Source: an uncultured Flavobacteriaceae bacterium
GTDB lineage: Bacteria; Bacteroidota; Bacteroidia; Flavobacteriales; Flavobacteriaceae
NCBI GenBank assembly: GCA_947500385.1
Contig: CANMSA010000007.1
Location: 52,929 to 116,928 of the forward strand
Direction: 5' to 3'
Length of the DNA: 64,000 nucleotides
Part shown: positions 27,747 to 38,514 of the stretch, piece by piece
Position numbering within the stretch: the stretch's first letter is position 1
Layout: every line of letters begins with the position of its first letter
Notes under the pieces: generated by a model
Seen by the model: only the letters and a program-made list of their open reading frames with translations
What the model was told of the DNA's origin: nothing
Database searches by the model: none
Made by a program: the position numbers and the translations under genes

Positions 27747-28592
27747 TTAGTTCAAGGCTATGTTGTCGATTAGACGAACTTCATTGGCATAAACGGCAAT
27801 AAACGCCCTATATTTTTTGTCGTGTTGTTTTTTAGTGATCGGAAGCAATCGATCAACGTCCGTGATGATGATGTATTCCAATCTAAAATCCGGATGGTCC
27901 TCAAATTGTTTGATTACCCAATCCTCTATATCTTTAGCACTTTTCGTGCCAAATTTTTCCTTGGCAGTTACCAAGGACTCGTATATCAGGGAAGCTTCTT
28001 GCCGCAGGGTCTTGGACAAGCGTTCATTTCTTGAACTCATCGCAAGGCCATTGGGCTCTCTGACAATTGGGCAGCCGACAATGGTTACATCCAACTTTTC
28101 AATTTCAACGAGCTTTCGTATTATTTGCAACTGCTGAAAGTCTTTTTCTCCGAAATAAGCCTTGTTTGGGCGTATCATTTTAAGTAAGGTAGAGACGATC
28201 GTGCCCACTCCGTCAAAATGCCCGTCGCGAAAGGCACCTTCCATAACGTTCTCCAATCCACCAAAATCATACGACTTCGATTGCACTTTATTTTTATAAA
28301 CTTCTTCTACAGAGGGAGCGAAAACCAGGATTCCTTGAGATATTTCATGAATCAGCTTTAGGTCCTCTTCGAGGGTTTTTGGATATTTTTGGAGATCTTC
28401 CTTGTTGTCGAACTGGGTTGGGTTCACGAAGATAGTGACCACCACAAAATCATTTTCGGAAACTGCTTTTTTTATCAGGGATGCATGCCCTTTGTGCAAT
28501 GCTCCCATGGTGGGGACCAACCCAAGCTGCTTTTTTTCAAGAAGCGATGCTAAATGGGTTCTTAATTCGTTTTCGGTCTCGATAAGGAGCAT
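27747..28592 (-). CDS. panC: Pantothenate synthetase
   Basis: A 281-residue cytoplasmic ligase joining pantoate and beta-alanine with ATP. Nucleotidyltransferase motifs are visible: [14 protein letters not shown] (HxGH, residues ~28-41), the pantoate-binding [34 protein letters not shown], and the KMSKS-like MSSRNERLS (~res 184). Size is normal. It starts the leftward gene group panC-panD-flippase-esterase, and it is divergent from the starch-synthase-like gene, with promoter elements for both in the 103-bp gap. Confidence 0.98.
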   Translation of the reverse strand: MLLIETENELRTHLASLLEKKQLGLVPTMGALHKGHASLIKKAVSENDFVVVTIFVNPTQFDNKEDLQKYPKTLEEDLKLIHEISQGILVFAPSVEEVYKNKVQSKSYDFGGLENVMEGAFRDGHFDGVGTIVSTLLKMIRPNKAYFGEKDFQQLQIIRKLVEIEKLDVTIVGCPIVREPNGLAMSSRNERLSKTLRQEASLIYESLVTAKEKFGTKSAKDIEDWVIKQFEDHPDFRLEYIIITDVDRLLPITKKQHDKKYRAFIAVYANEVRLIDNIALN

Positions 28593-28612
28593 AAATCTCT
28601 TTTAAATGGCAG

Positions 28613-28620
28613 CAAACTTA
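28613..28620 (-). promoter_or_regulatory. -7 promoter element of panC
   Basis: On the minus strand TAAGTTTG (CAAACTTA as written on the plus strand) matches TAnnTTTG exactly, 20 bp upstream of the panC ATG. No clear TTG -33 element was seen. Confidence 0.45.
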
Positions 28621-28651
28621 CTATAAATACGGCTAATCTACATAATTTTTG

Positions 28652-28659
28652 TAGTTTTG
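28652..28659 (+). promoter_or_regulatory. -7 promoter element of the starch-synthase-like gene
   Basis: TAGTTTTG matches TAnnTTTG exactly, 36 bp upstream of the ATG at 28696. With the panC element at 28613-28620 it makes a compact divergent promoter region. Confidence 0.5.
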
Positions 28660-28695
28660 CAATTCTGTTTACAGCGTTAACGAAACACAGCATTT

Positions 28696-29505
28696 ATGAA
28701 TGGCAAAAAGATATTATTCGTATCTTCAGAATTAGTCCCTTATTTACCCGAGAATGAGGTATCCTTAATGTCCTATGAGACCCCTAAAATGGTAAATAGC
28801 AAAGGAGGCCAGATTCGAATCTTTATGCCACGCTATGGCAATATAAACGAGCGAAGACATCAATTACACGAGGTAATACGATTGTCAGGGATGAATTTGG
28901 TCATCAATGACATGGACATGCCGTTGATCATTAAGGTCGCCTCTATTCCAAAAGAACGTATTCAGGTATATTTCATCGATAATGATGAGTACTTTAAGCG
29001 CAAGGCTACCTTTAGTGATGGTGAAGGAGCGTTGTTTCCGGATAATGATCAAAGAGCGATTTTCTTTGCGAAAGGTGTGGTAGAAACGGTCAAAAAGCTG
29101 AACTGGAACCCCGATATCATTCATGTGCATGGTTGGATGGCTTCCTTGCTTCCACTATATTTAAAAAAGTATTACGCAGATGAACCGCTATTTGCCGAAA
29201 GCAAGATCGTGACTTCCGTCTATAAAAAATCTTTCGATGGGGAACTTGATAAAGATATGATGAAGAAGATTACTTTTGATGGTATACCTGAAGATAGTAT
29301 TGCTCCTTTGGCAGCTCCCAACTATAATAATTTGTTAAAAGTAGCTGTAGATTTTTCCGATGCAGTTATTTTAGCCGCGGAAGACATTCCAGAAGATTTA
29401 AAACAACACATTGCCGACCTTCAAAAACCCGTGTTGCCGTTTGTTTCTTTACAAGAATTTGAAGAAGCTTATGCAAATTTTTATAACACAGAAGTTTTAA
29501 AGTAA
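28696..29505 (+). CDS. Glycogen/starch-synthase N-terminal-domain protein (GT5-like)
   Basis: A 269-residue protein equal to the N-terminal Rossmann half of glycogen synthase: KKILFVSSELVPYLP (the ADP-glucose-binding KxGGL motif region is changed), SKGGQIRIFMPRYGNINERRHQLHEV, FIDNDEYFKRK, FPDNDQRAIFFAKGVVE and DIIHVHGWMASLLPLYLKKYYA. The second GT-B half, which holds most donor-sugar contacts, is absent, so it is unlikely to make glycogen by itself. Stand-alone forms are common beside panC in flavobacteria. It is followed after 6 bp by the DUF4270 lipoprotein gene, then by glmS. A regulatory or cell-envelope role is possible but unproven. Confidence 0.85.
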   Translation: MNGKKILFVSSELVPYLPENEVSLMSYETPKMVNSKGGQIRIFMPRYGNINERRHQLHEVIRLSGMNLVINDMDMPLIIKVASIPKERIQVYFIDNDEYFKRKATFSDGEGALFPDNDQRAIFFAKGVVETVKKLNWNPDIIHVHGWMASLLPLYLKKYYADEPLFAESKIVTSVYKKSFDGELDKDMMKKITFDGIPEDSIAPLAAPNYNNLLKVAVDFSDAVILAAEDIPEDLKQHIADLQKPVLPFVSLQEFEEAYANFYNTEVLK

Positions 29506-29511
29506 TCCAAA

Positions 29512-31401
29512 ATGATTTTTTTGAACAAAGTAAAGTATCCAGCGCTGGCAGGTCTCATGCTGCTTGTAGCGCTTTTTTCTTGTGAAGATGAGTTGACCAC
29601 GGTGGGATCGGGAGTGCTTGGGCAAGAGCCCTTTACTACGAGAAAAGCATCTTTCGATGTTTTTGCCTTCAACAAAAAAATAGCAGCGGTACAGACCAAT
29701 AGACTACCAGTCTACCATTTAGGGGTTTATAATGATGCGGTGTACGGAAAAACGGAAGCCCAAATAACCTCCCAGCTGCGATTATCAACCGCTAATCCTA
29801 CTTTTGGCTCTTTTCGCCCGGAAGATGAAGTCTTGGATGCCGAGAATGCTACGAAGCTTCCAGAGGAGGAAACGGTCACAGAGGTGTATCTTTACATCCC
29901 TTTTCTCACCAAAACAGCAGCGCAGCGCGATTCGGATAGTGATGGGGTTGATGATGCATTTGATTCCGAACCGAACGATCCGTCGAATGATTCCGACGGA
30001 GATACGATTCCCAATAATGAGGAAAATACGGGAGGTACCGACCCGCTATTGGCAGACACCGATGGCGATGGAACGCCCGATAACGAAGATACGGATACGG
30101 CAAGGAATGTTTTCCCGAAAAGGGTAGACCTTGATAGCATCTATGGCAACCGTGAACAAGGTTTTAATATTACGGTACGGCGCTCTGAATTTTTCTTGAG
30201 AGACCGAGATCCAAATACCGCTTTTGAGAATCAGCAAGAGTATTTTTCGAGCCAGGAATTCAGTTCTTTCGTTTCTGAAGTATTGTATGATAAACCCAGT
30301 AACCCTATTACCATTAGTGATAGGGAAATAGTTACCTTCAAAGACGATGACCCGGACACCTCCGATGTTGACGAGAGTCTAGAGTTGGATGAACGTTTGG
30401 CACCGGGCATACGTGTGTTGTTGGATGGGGATTTTTTTCAGGAAAACATTATTGATAAGGAAGGGTCTTCCGAATTACTGAGCCAAACAAATTTTACAGA
30501 GTTCCTTAGAGGAATCAATATAACATTGACACCTGGAGATGGGGAAGATGAATTATTGTTATTGCTCGATATTGCCCAAGCCAATATTACCATCAATTAC
30601 GAATATCAAAAAATAAACAATAATAACACACCCGATGACACGGCAGATGATGAGCAAACAACCGAGGAAAGCAGTTTTGTTTTGAATCTCTTGCAGATTC
30701 AAGGGCAAGCGGTAAATGGAAATGCCGTAAATACTTTGGTCAATGACGCGTATACCCCCGAAATAATAGCACAGTTTGAAGAGGGGTTGAATGCTTCCCG
30801 TATTTATCTGAAGGGTGGTTCGGGATCCTATGCCGAAATACGGCTTTTTGATGCCGATGGTGATGAAACAGCAGAGGCGATTACTCAGATAAAAGCGAAT
30901 AATTGGATCATTAATGAAGCCAACTTGGTATTTTATGTTGATCAAGAGGCGCTAGGAAATGGAACAGCTCCTGATGGAGAATCTTTTAGGGAACCCGTAA
31001 GATTATATTTGTATGATACCGAAACCCTTGAGCCGTTGATTAATTTTGCAACCGAGAATACGATTACCCAGGATCTTTTCGGAAGTTTCTTGAACTATGA
31101 TGGTATTATAGTGAAAGAAGCGGGCAGAGGTGTGAAATATACGGTCAAAATAACCGATCATATTAACGACTTGGTATTGAGAGATGAAGACAATGTGGTA
31201 TTGGGTCTTACCATTACCTCCGATATTTCTCGTACGGCGGCACTAAGTGCTATGGTAAACGATAATGATGACGGAGAGGAAAATCTTCCGATTGTAACCT
31301 CACTTTCTCCCTTGGGTACCGTATTGTTTGGCAGTAATGTTTCACAAGCGAACCAAGCGAATAAATTACAGCTCGAGATTTTCTATACAGAGGCCAACTA
31401 A
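29512..31401 (+). CDS. DUF4270 lipoprotein with an inserted calcium-binding repeat segment
   Basis: A 629-residue outer-membrane-type lipoprotein. The signal sequence ends in ALFSC (Cys24 after LMLLVALFS). The DUF4270 start ([46 protein letters not shown]) is recognisable, and the end ([27 protein letters not shown]) is also typical. At about res 137-195 an acidic thrombospondin-type-3-like stretch is present ([30 protein letters not shown]..., [14 protein letters not shown]), with several DxDxDG loops that should bind calcium. The function of DUF4270 is unknown; surface location is expected. It lies 6 bp after the starch-synthase-like gene. Confidence 0.9.
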   Translation: MIFLNKVKYPALAGLMLLVALFSCEDELTTVGSGVLGQEPFTTRKASFDVFAFNKKIAAVQTNRLPVYHLGVYNDAVYGKTEAQITSQLRLSTANPTFGSFRPEDEVLDAENATKLPEEETVTEVYLYIPFLTKTAAQRDSDSDGVDDAFDSEPNDPSNDSDGDTIPNNEENTGGTDPLLADTDGDGTPDNEDTDTARNVFPKRVDLDSIYGNREQGFNITVRRSEFFLRDRDPNTAFENQQEYFSSQEFSSFVSEVLYDKPSNPITISDREIVTFKDDDPDTSDVDESLELDERLAPGIRVLLDGDFFQENIIDKEGSSELLSQTNFTEFLRGINITLTPGDGEDELLLLLDIAQANITINYEYQKINNNNTPDDTADDEQTTEESSFVLNLLQIQGQAVNGNAVNTLVNDAYTPEIIAQFEEGLNASRIYLKGGSGSYAEIRLFDADGDETAEAITQIKANNWIINEANLVFYVDQEALGNGTAPDGESFREPVRLYLYDTETLEPLINFATENTITQDLFGSFLNYDGIIVKEAGRGVKYTVKITDHINDLVLRDEDNVVLGLTITSDISRTAALSAMVNDNDDGEENLPIVTSLSPLGTVLFGSNVSQANQANKLQLEIFYTEAN

Positions 31402-31428
31402 GGGTCCTACAGGCCCTTTGTATTTATG
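31399..31428 (+). terminator. Weak hairpin after the DUF4270 gene
   Basis: AAGGG-TCCTACAGGC-CCTTT followed by TGTATTT gives a short five- to seven-pair stem with a modest T-run. It could be a partial terminator before the glmS promoter. Confidence 0.3.
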
Positions 31429-31535
31429 AATCTGTTTAATTCAACGTTAAATCACCATTTTATACCGATTGCGTATACCACCTAAAGAAATTATGCGTTC
31501 TAGCTTCATTATGTTCAAATTTTGTACGTTTCCCG

Positions 31536-31543
31536 TACATTTG
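31536..31543 (+). promoter_or_regulatory. -7 promoter element of glmS
   Basis: TACATTTG matches TAnnTTTG exactly, 39 bp upstream of the glmS ATG. Flanking sequence has an imperfect GTACG...CGTAC symmetry (31524-31538: GTACGTTTCCCGTAC), which may be coincidental. Confidence 0.5.
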
Positions 31544-31582
31544 CGGCGTAATTTATTTATCCATTACTAAAATTAAAGAAAT

Positions 31583-33430
31583 ATGTGCGGAATAGTCGGT
31601 TATATAGGATACCGCGATGCTTATCCGATATTGATCAAAGGGTTACAACGGTTGGAATATAGAGGATACGATAGTGCCGGGGTCGCGCTCTTTGATGGAA
31701 ATAATATTAACTTGGCAAAGACCAAAGGAAAGGTCGAAGACTTAAGTAAAAAAGCCAAGGCCGATATTTCTCTAAAGGGATCCTTGGGAATAGGACATAC
31801 CCGTTGGGCCACTCACGGTGTACCGAACGATGTGAACTCGCACCCACACTATTCCAATTCGGGTGATTTGGTCATTATACACAACGGGATCATCGAAAAC
31901 TACGAATCGATAAAAATGGAGCTCGGAAAAAGGGGGTATACCTTCAGCTCTGATACCGATACCGAGGTACTCGTAAACCTTATCGAAGAAGTACAGAAAA
32001 CCGAAGATGTAAAGTTGGGGAAAGCGGTGCAAATCGCATTGAACCAAGTAGTAGGGGCTTATGCCATAGCAGTTTTTGATCTCAAAAAGCCAGACGAAAT
32101 TGTAGTGGCTAAACTAGGTAGTCCGTTGGCAATAGGAGTTGGTGATAAGGAGTTTTTTATTGCTTCCGATGCCTCTCCTTTTATTGAGTTTACGAATAAC
32201 GCCGTGTATTTGGAAGATGAGGAAATGGCGATTGTACGCTTGGGAAAAGAAATAAAGCTTAGAAAGATCAAGGACGATGCCATTGCTTATCCCAATATCC
32301 TAGAACTTCAATTAAACCTTGAAGAAATCGAGAAAGGCGGTTATGACCATTTCATGCTAAAAGAAATCTATGAACAGCCAAGGGCCATTCTAGATACGTA
32401 CAGAGGAAGGTTGTTGGCGGATCAGGGCATTATTCGAATGGCAGGGATAGATGATCATTTAGAAAAGTTCATTAATGCCGATCGAATTATTATCGTTGCC
32501 TGCGGTACGTCGTGGCATGCAGGCTTGGTGGCCGAGTACATTTTTGAGGATTTGGCCCGCGTTCCCGTAGAAGTGGAGTATGCATCGGAATTTCGATATA
32601 GAAACCCTGTTATAACCGATAAAGATGTGTTGATCGCAATTTCCCAATCTGGGGAAACCGCCGATACACTGGCCGCGATAAAACTTGCCAAAGAACGGGG
32701 CGCTTTTGTATTTGGGGTCTGTAACGTGGTAGGTTCTTCGATTGCACGGGAAACGGATGCCGGTGCCTATACCCATGCAGGGCCAGAGATAGGGGTGGCT
32801 TCCACAAAAGCCTTTACCACACAAATTACGGTTTTAACGCTTATCGCCTTGAAACTGGCCAAGGAAAAAGGGGAGTTTTCATCCTCTAAGTTTCATGAAT
32901 TCCTTACCGAGTTGGAAACTATTCCGGCCAAAGTTGAAAAGGCTTTACAGTCAGATGAACTCATCAAATTTATAGCGGATGTGTACAAAGATTCTACTAA
33001 TTGCTTGTACCTGGGAAGAGGATATAACTTTCCCGTAGCCCTGGAGGGCGCCCTGAAATTAAAGGAAATCAGTTACATACATGCCGAAGGATATCCTGCA
33101 GCGGAAATGAAACACGGCCCCATCGCATTGATCGATGAACAAATGCCGGTCATTGTAATTGCTACCAAAAAGGGACATTATGAAAAAGTCGTAAGTAATA
33201 TACAAGAAATTAAATCTAGAAAAGGACAGATTATCGCTATTGTGACAGAGGGAGATGAGCAGGTTCGAAGTTTGGCGGACCACGTGGTCGAAGTGCCCGA
33301 GACCCTAGAGAGTTTAACGCCCCTGTTAACGACCATTCCCTTACAACTGTTATCCTATCACATCGCGGTTATGCGCGATTGTAACGTGGACCAACCCCGT
33401 AATTTGGCTAAATCGGTTACGGTGGAATAG
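31583..33430 (+). CDS. glmS: Glutamine-fructose-6-phosphate aminotransferase (isomerising)
   Basis: A 615-residue two-domain enzyme that makes glucosamine-6-phosphate, the first step to UDP-GlcNAc for peptidoglycan and lipid A. The N-terminal Ntn glutaminase domain starts MCGIVGYIGYRDA, with Cys2 as the catalytic nucleophile after Met removal, and contains HTRWATHG and HNGIIENY. Two SIS sugar-isomerase domains follow (ACGTSWHAGLVAEY, AISQSGETADTLAAI; then GRGYNFPVALEGALKLKEISYIHAE), and the C-terminus ends in LAKSVTVE as in other GlmS proteins. A typical full-length protein. No glmS ribozyme was seen upstream, as expected outside Gram-positive bacteria. Confidence 0.99.
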   Translation: MCGIVGYIGYRDAYPILIKGLQRLEYRGYDSAGVALFDGNNINLAKTKGKVEDLSKKAKADISLKGSLGIGHTRWATHGVPNDVNSHPHYSNSGDLVIIHNGIIENYESIKMELGKRGYTFSSDTDTEVLVNLIEEVQKTEDVKLGKAVQIALNQVVGAYAIAVFDLKKPDEIVVAKLGSPLAIGVGDKEFFIASDASPFIEFTNNAVYLEDEEMAIVRLGKEIKLRKIKDDAIAYPNILELQLNLEEIEKGGYDHFMLKEIYEQPRAILDTYRGRLLADQGIIRMAGIDDHLEKFINADRIIIVACGTSWHAGLVAEYIFEDLARVPVEVEYASEFRYRNPVITDKDVLIAISQSGETADTLAAIKLAKERGAFVFGVCNVVGSSIARETDAGAYTHAGPEIGVASTKAFTTQITVLTLIALKLAKEKGEFSSSKFHEFLTELETIPAKVEKALQSDELIKFIADVYKDSTNCLYLGRGYNFPVALEGALKLKEISYIHAEGYPAAEMKHGPIALIDEQMPVIVIATKKGHYEKVVSNIQEIKSRKGQIIAIVTEGDEQVRSLADHVVEVPETLESLTPLLTTIPLQLLSYHIAVMRDCNVDQPRNLAKSVTVE

Positions 33431-33450
33431 AAACTGTAAGAACAGAAAAC

Positions 33451-33490
33451 AAAGGAGGTAGACGTTTACGTACACCTCCTTTTCTATTTT
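33451..33490 (+). terminator. Intrinsic terminator after glmS
   Basis: AAAGGAGGT (33451-33459) pairs with ACCTCCTTT (33474-33482), with a 14-base loop and a T-rich tail. Confidence 0.75.
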
Positions 33491-33627
33491 ATGAATACCG
33501 CATTTTCACCTTCCTCTTTTTACGAATAATTTACTATGCACGCATAATTTCTCTGATTTTATGATTATCGATTTGAAAAAATCGGTATCTTGCCGGTAAC
33601 TTAATAACTAACTTAATATTCAAAAGA

Positions 33628-36381
33628 ATGAGAAAATTTCTCTTTTTTTCACTTCTTCTATTGGGAACTATTGGTTTTTCGCAAACCGTAATTACCGGAA
33701 AAGTGATGGATCAGAACAATGAGCCTGTACCGGGAGCCAATGTGGTTATCTCTGGCAAAGCAATTGGTACGGTTACCGATTTTGATGGTAACTTTACCTT
33801 AGAAACTTCTGAAGTACCCCCCTTTCAGTTAAAAATTACCAGCCTTGGCTATAGTGATGGGACGGCAGAGGTTACAGAAAACAACCAAAACCTCTCCATT
33901 TCAATCAATGAAGCGCAGACGTTTTTAGATGAGGTGGTCATTTCGGCTTCTCGTACGCCTGAACGTATCTTTGAATCCCCTGTTTCGGTAGAACGTTTTG
34001 GTCTAAAAGAGATTCAGACCACTACGGCCGAATCTTTTTACGGTGGTCTACAAAATTTAAAAGGGGTTGATATCAATACGAATAGTTTAACCTTTCAATC
34101 TGTAAATACACGTGGTTTCGCCACTTTTGCAAATACACGATTTCTGCAATTGGTCGATGGAATGGATAACACCGCTCCGGGCTTAAATTTCGTATTAGGG
34201 AACTTGGTAGGTATGAATGAGTTGGATGTGCAAAGCGTTGAGATTCTACCAGGGGCCTCTTCTGCTTTATACGGTGCGGGTGCATTTAATGGTATTCTTT
34301 TTATGAGAAGTAAAAGCCCATGGGACTTTCAAGGAATAAGTGCCTATGTTAAGACGGGAATTACTTCGCAAGAAGCCGCAGGTGACAACGAGTATTACGA
34401 TCTAGGTGTCCGTGCTGCCCACGCTTTCAGCGATAAACTTGCGGCGAAGGTTAGTTTTTCTTATTTACAAGGTGAAGATTGGCATGCGAACAGAATCGAT
34501 GATATAGCGAATCCAGGAGCAGATAGAACAAACCCTGCTTATAATGGTTTAAATGTTTATGGAGACGAGGTAAGTACTACGCTCAACTTTGACGCAGCGG
34601 CAGGTTTGCCAACGGGTACAGTAGGGTCTGCCGTGGTAAGCAGGACTGGTTATAACGAAGCAGATGTGGCCAACTATAATGCACAGAGTGTAAAAGCAGA
34701 CTGGTCATTGCATTATCGACCATTTGGAACCGACTTAGAATTGATTTATAATGGAAGAGTCGGTCGTGGAACCACGATTTACCAAGGTGCGAATCGCTAC
34801 GCGGTACAAGGTTTCAAGATGCAGCAGCATAAATTAGAATTAAAAAACGATAACTTTTTTATTCGAGCCTATATCGTTTCAGAAAATTCCGGTGACTCGT
34901 ACGATACGAGATTTGCAGCCATCAATACCAACAGAGCTTGGAAATCCGACACACAATGGTTCACCGAATATGCGCAAACGTTTATCGGTGCTAAATTGGG
35001 TGTTGGCTCAGGAGTACTGGCCACCGACGAACAGGCACATGCCGCTGCAAGGGCCGCTGCCGATACGGGCCGTTTAATTCCGGGAACGGCAGCTTTTGAA
35101 AACGCATTCAATAGAGTTATAAGCGATGGGGACCTAAGCACAGGAGCCAAATTTATCGATAATACAAAATTCCGGCACGTAAACGGAAATTACAATCTGG
35201 CACACCTTATCAACGACTGGGCCGATGTTCAAGTAGGAGGTTCGTTTAGAGAGTACGAGTTGAATTCCCAAGGAACCATTTTTACCGATTTTGACGGACC
35301 CATTACGTATAATGAGTACGGAGGGTATGTACAAATTCAAAAGAAGTACTTTGATGATCGTATGAAAATAACGGCTTCCGGTAGATACGACAAAAACGAA
35401 TTTTTTGACGGCTTTCTTTCACCAAGACTAGGGGTTTCGGCCACTTTGGGTGAAAAAAGAAACCATAATCTTAGGGTATCCGCTCAGCAAGGATTTAGAA
35501 ACCCAACAACACAGGATTTGTTTATCGGATTAAACGCTGGTGCCGCTGTGCTAGTAGGTTCTGCACCGAGTAATTTGGATAGAGATGTAAGAACTTTTAC
35601 TATTGAGAGCGAGGCTGGACAGGCAATTGCAGGTTCGTCAACAGCTCAAATTGTAGGAAGAGCAGCGTATGAAAATGCATACTCCCTAATTTCTGTACAA
35701 GCCGGTGCACCCGTTGCGGTGAATACACCTTTGATTGAACCTGAGGAAATAACAGCTTTTGAAGTGGGTTATCGGGGACAATTCGGAAAAGTTGCGATTG
35801 ATGCAAGCGGGTATTATAACCAATACAAAAAATTTATTGGTCAGACGCAGACCATAGTTCCTTTGTATGGGGAGGCCGGTGACGGTGGTCTGTCATTATT
35901 GGCGTTGCAGAACGGGGATTTCGAAGTCTATCAGGTATATACAAATAGTCAGGAAGATTTAACGTCTTATGGGGGTACCATTGGTATTGACTCTAAGATA
36001 GCAGGTTTTGACGTTGGTGCAAATTATACCTATACGAAACTTGAAGATGCTGAAAGTCTTAGGACTCGAGGGATCAGAGTCAATTTTAACTCTCCAGAGC
36101 ACAAGGTGAAAGTATCCTTAGGAAAAACAGATTTGTTTAAAAACTTCGGTTTTGCTGTAAATTATAGATGGAGCGATGATTATTTTTGGGAAGCTTCTTT
36201 CTCTGATGGTGAGGTACCGGCGTATTCGGTTTTGGATGCACAGATCAACTATACAGCGCCTAAAATTAAGTCGGTGTTTAAACTTGGTGGTTCAAACCTT
36301 TTGGCAGATGAATACTTTCAGGCGATCGGTTCCGGTCTTATAGGTTCTATCTATTATTTGTCTTGGACGATAAATCCGTAA
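33628..36381 (+). CDS. TonB-dependent receptor with N-terminal carboxypeptidase-like domain
   Basis: A 917-residue outer-membrane receptor. A signal peptide (MRKFLFFSLLLLGTIGFSQ) is followed by a carboxypeptidase-regulatory-like beta-sandwich (ITGKVMDQNNEPVPGANVVISGKAIGTVTDFDGNFTLET, about res 22-105), a plug domain (LDEVVISASRTPERIFESPVSVERF ... VNTRGFATFAN ... VEILPGASSALYGAGAFNGILFM) and a large barrel ending GSIYYLSWTINP. The plug and barrel resemble the flavobacterial receptors annotated as outer-membrane nutrient or iron receptors. No SusD-type gene follows; a terminator and atpD do. A perfect 6-bp inverted repeat CGATTT-gaaa-AAATCG lies 44-59 bp upstream of the start (33569-33584), which may be an operator. 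The substrate is unknown. Confidence 0.93.
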   Translation: MRKFLFFSLLLLGTIGFSQTVITGKVMDQNNEPVPGANVVISGKAIGTVTDFDGNFTLETSEVPPFQLKITSLGYSDGTAEVTENNQNLSISINEAQTFLDEVVISASRTPERIFESPVSVERFGLKEIQTTTAESFYGGLQNLKGVDINTNSLTFQSVNTRGFATFANTRFLQLVDGMDNTAPGLNFVLGNLVGMNELDVQSVEILPGASSALYGAGAFNGILFMRSKSPWDFQGISAYVKTGITSQEAAGDNEYYDLGVRAAHAFSDKLAAKVSFSYLQGEDWHANRIDDIANPGADRTNPAYNGLNVYGDEVSTTLNFDAAAGLPTGTVGSAVVSRTGYNEADVANYNAQSVKADWSLHYRPFGTDLELIYNGRVGRGTTIYQGANRYAVQGFKMQQHKLELKNDNFFIRAYIVSENSGDSYDTRFAAINTNRAWKSDTQWFTEYAQTFIGAKLGVGSGVLATDEQAHAAARAAADTGRLIPGTAAFENAFNRVISDGDLSTGAKFIDNTKFRHVNGNYNLAHLINDWADVQVGGSFREYELNSQGTIFTDFDGPITYNEYGGYVQIQKKYFDDRMKITASGRYDKNEFFDGFLSPRLGVSATLGEKRNHNLRVSAQQGFRNPTTQDLFIGLNAGAAVLVGSAPSNLDRDVRTFTIESEAGQAIAGSSTAQIVGRAAYENAYSLISVQAGAPVAVNTPLIEPEEITAFEVGYRGQFGKVAIDASGYYNQYKKFIGQTQTIVPLYGEAGDGGLSLLALQNGDFEVYQVYTNSQEDLTSYGGTIGIDSKIAGFDVGANYTYTKLEDAESLRTRGIRVNFNSPEHKVKVSLGKTDLFKNFGFAVNYRWSDDYFWEASFSDGEVPAYSVLDAQINYTAPKIKSVFKLGGSNLLADEYFQAIGSGLIGSIYYLSWTINP

Positions 36382-36397
36382 TAACGAGTCATTTGAT

Positions 36398-36430
36398 AAA
36401 AAAGAGCGGCCCTAAAAGCCGCTCTTTTTT
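36398..36430 (+). terminator. Intrinsic terminator after the TonB receptor
   Basis: Perfect 13-base arms AAAAAAGAGCGGC / GCCGCTCTTTTTT with a 7-base loop (cctaaaa). The A and T tracts would let it work on both strands. Confidence 0.92.
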
Positions 36431-36513
36431 ATTTATAACAAGGTGGTAGGTTATTGCACGAAAGGTTCTTTAAAAAAGCCTTGAAAAGCATTTTCATTTA
36501 AAATGTAATGTCC

Positions 36514-36521
36514 TATCTTTG
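36514..36521 (+). promoter_or_regulatory. -7 promoter element of atpD-atpC
   Basis: TATCTTTG (then GCAG) matches TAnnTTTG exactly, 72 bp upstream of the atpD ATG, just after the preceding terminator region. No clear -33 TTG. Confidence 0.5.
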
Positions 36522-36590
36522 CAGCCTGAAAAACAAAGCCGATTTGCCGCTTTTTTTCAGCATATGTAAACATAATATATAAACTCATAG

Positions 36591-38102
<1,512 letters not shown>

Positions 38103-38170
38103 CTAGCGCCTTTGTGGGTATTTGGGAGACCGTACCAAATGCGACACGCTAACTACTTAATACGAAAAAA

Positions 38171-38449
38171 ATGTATTTAGAAATTGTATCACCGGAAGCT
38201 ACCTTGTTCGCGGGAGAAGTTACTTCGGTAACCGTACCTGGTGTGAATGGTGAGTTTCAAATGTTGACAGATCATGCCCCCATCGTTTCCTTGTTACAAG
38301 CAGGCGATGTAAAGGTAGACGGGGATTTGACCATTGAAGAGGCTTATGCCTCGAAATTCAAGAAAGATGCCAACGGTAGAACAGTACTTAGTATCGTTAG
38401 TGGAACCATCGAAATGAAGGACAACAAGGTAATTGTCCTCGCTGATTAA
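38171..38449 (+). CDS. atpC: ATP synthase F1 epsilon subunit, short form
   Basis: A 92-residue epsilon subunit: MYLEIVSPEATLFAGEVTSVTVPGVNGEFQMLTDHAPIVSLLQAGDV is the N-terminal beta-sandwich that binds gamma and the c-ring. The usual two-helix C-terminal domain (total ~135-140 residues in E. coli), which inhibits ATP hydrolysis, is absent. The gene ends cleanly with a stop at 38449 followed by a terminator, so the short form is real and not a frameshift. It follows atpD by 68 bp. Confidence 0.96.
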   Translation: MYLEIVSPEATLFAGEVTSVTVPGVNGEFQMLTDHAPIVSLLQAGDVKVDGDLTIEEAYASKFKKDANGRTVLSIVSGTIEMKDNKVIVLAD

Positions 38450-38469
38450 AGCAGCTAATTCATATAATC

Positions 38470-38506
38470 AAAAGCCCCTACTATGATAGTTAGGGGCTTT
38501 TATTTT
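38470..38506 (+). terminator. Intrinsic terminator after atpC
   Basis: AAAAGCCCCTA (38470-38480) pairs with TAGGGGCTTTT (38491-38501); the loop adds CTAT/ATAG pairing. The T-rich tail TTTTATTTTT follows. Confidence 0.9.
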
Positions 38507-38514
38507 TACATTGT

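Noticed and set aside
31402..31582. A glmS ribozyme upstream of glmS
   Set aside because: No pseudoknot-forming core was seen, and this ribozyme is known from Gram-positive bacteria; the region holds a promoter element and a weak hairpin.
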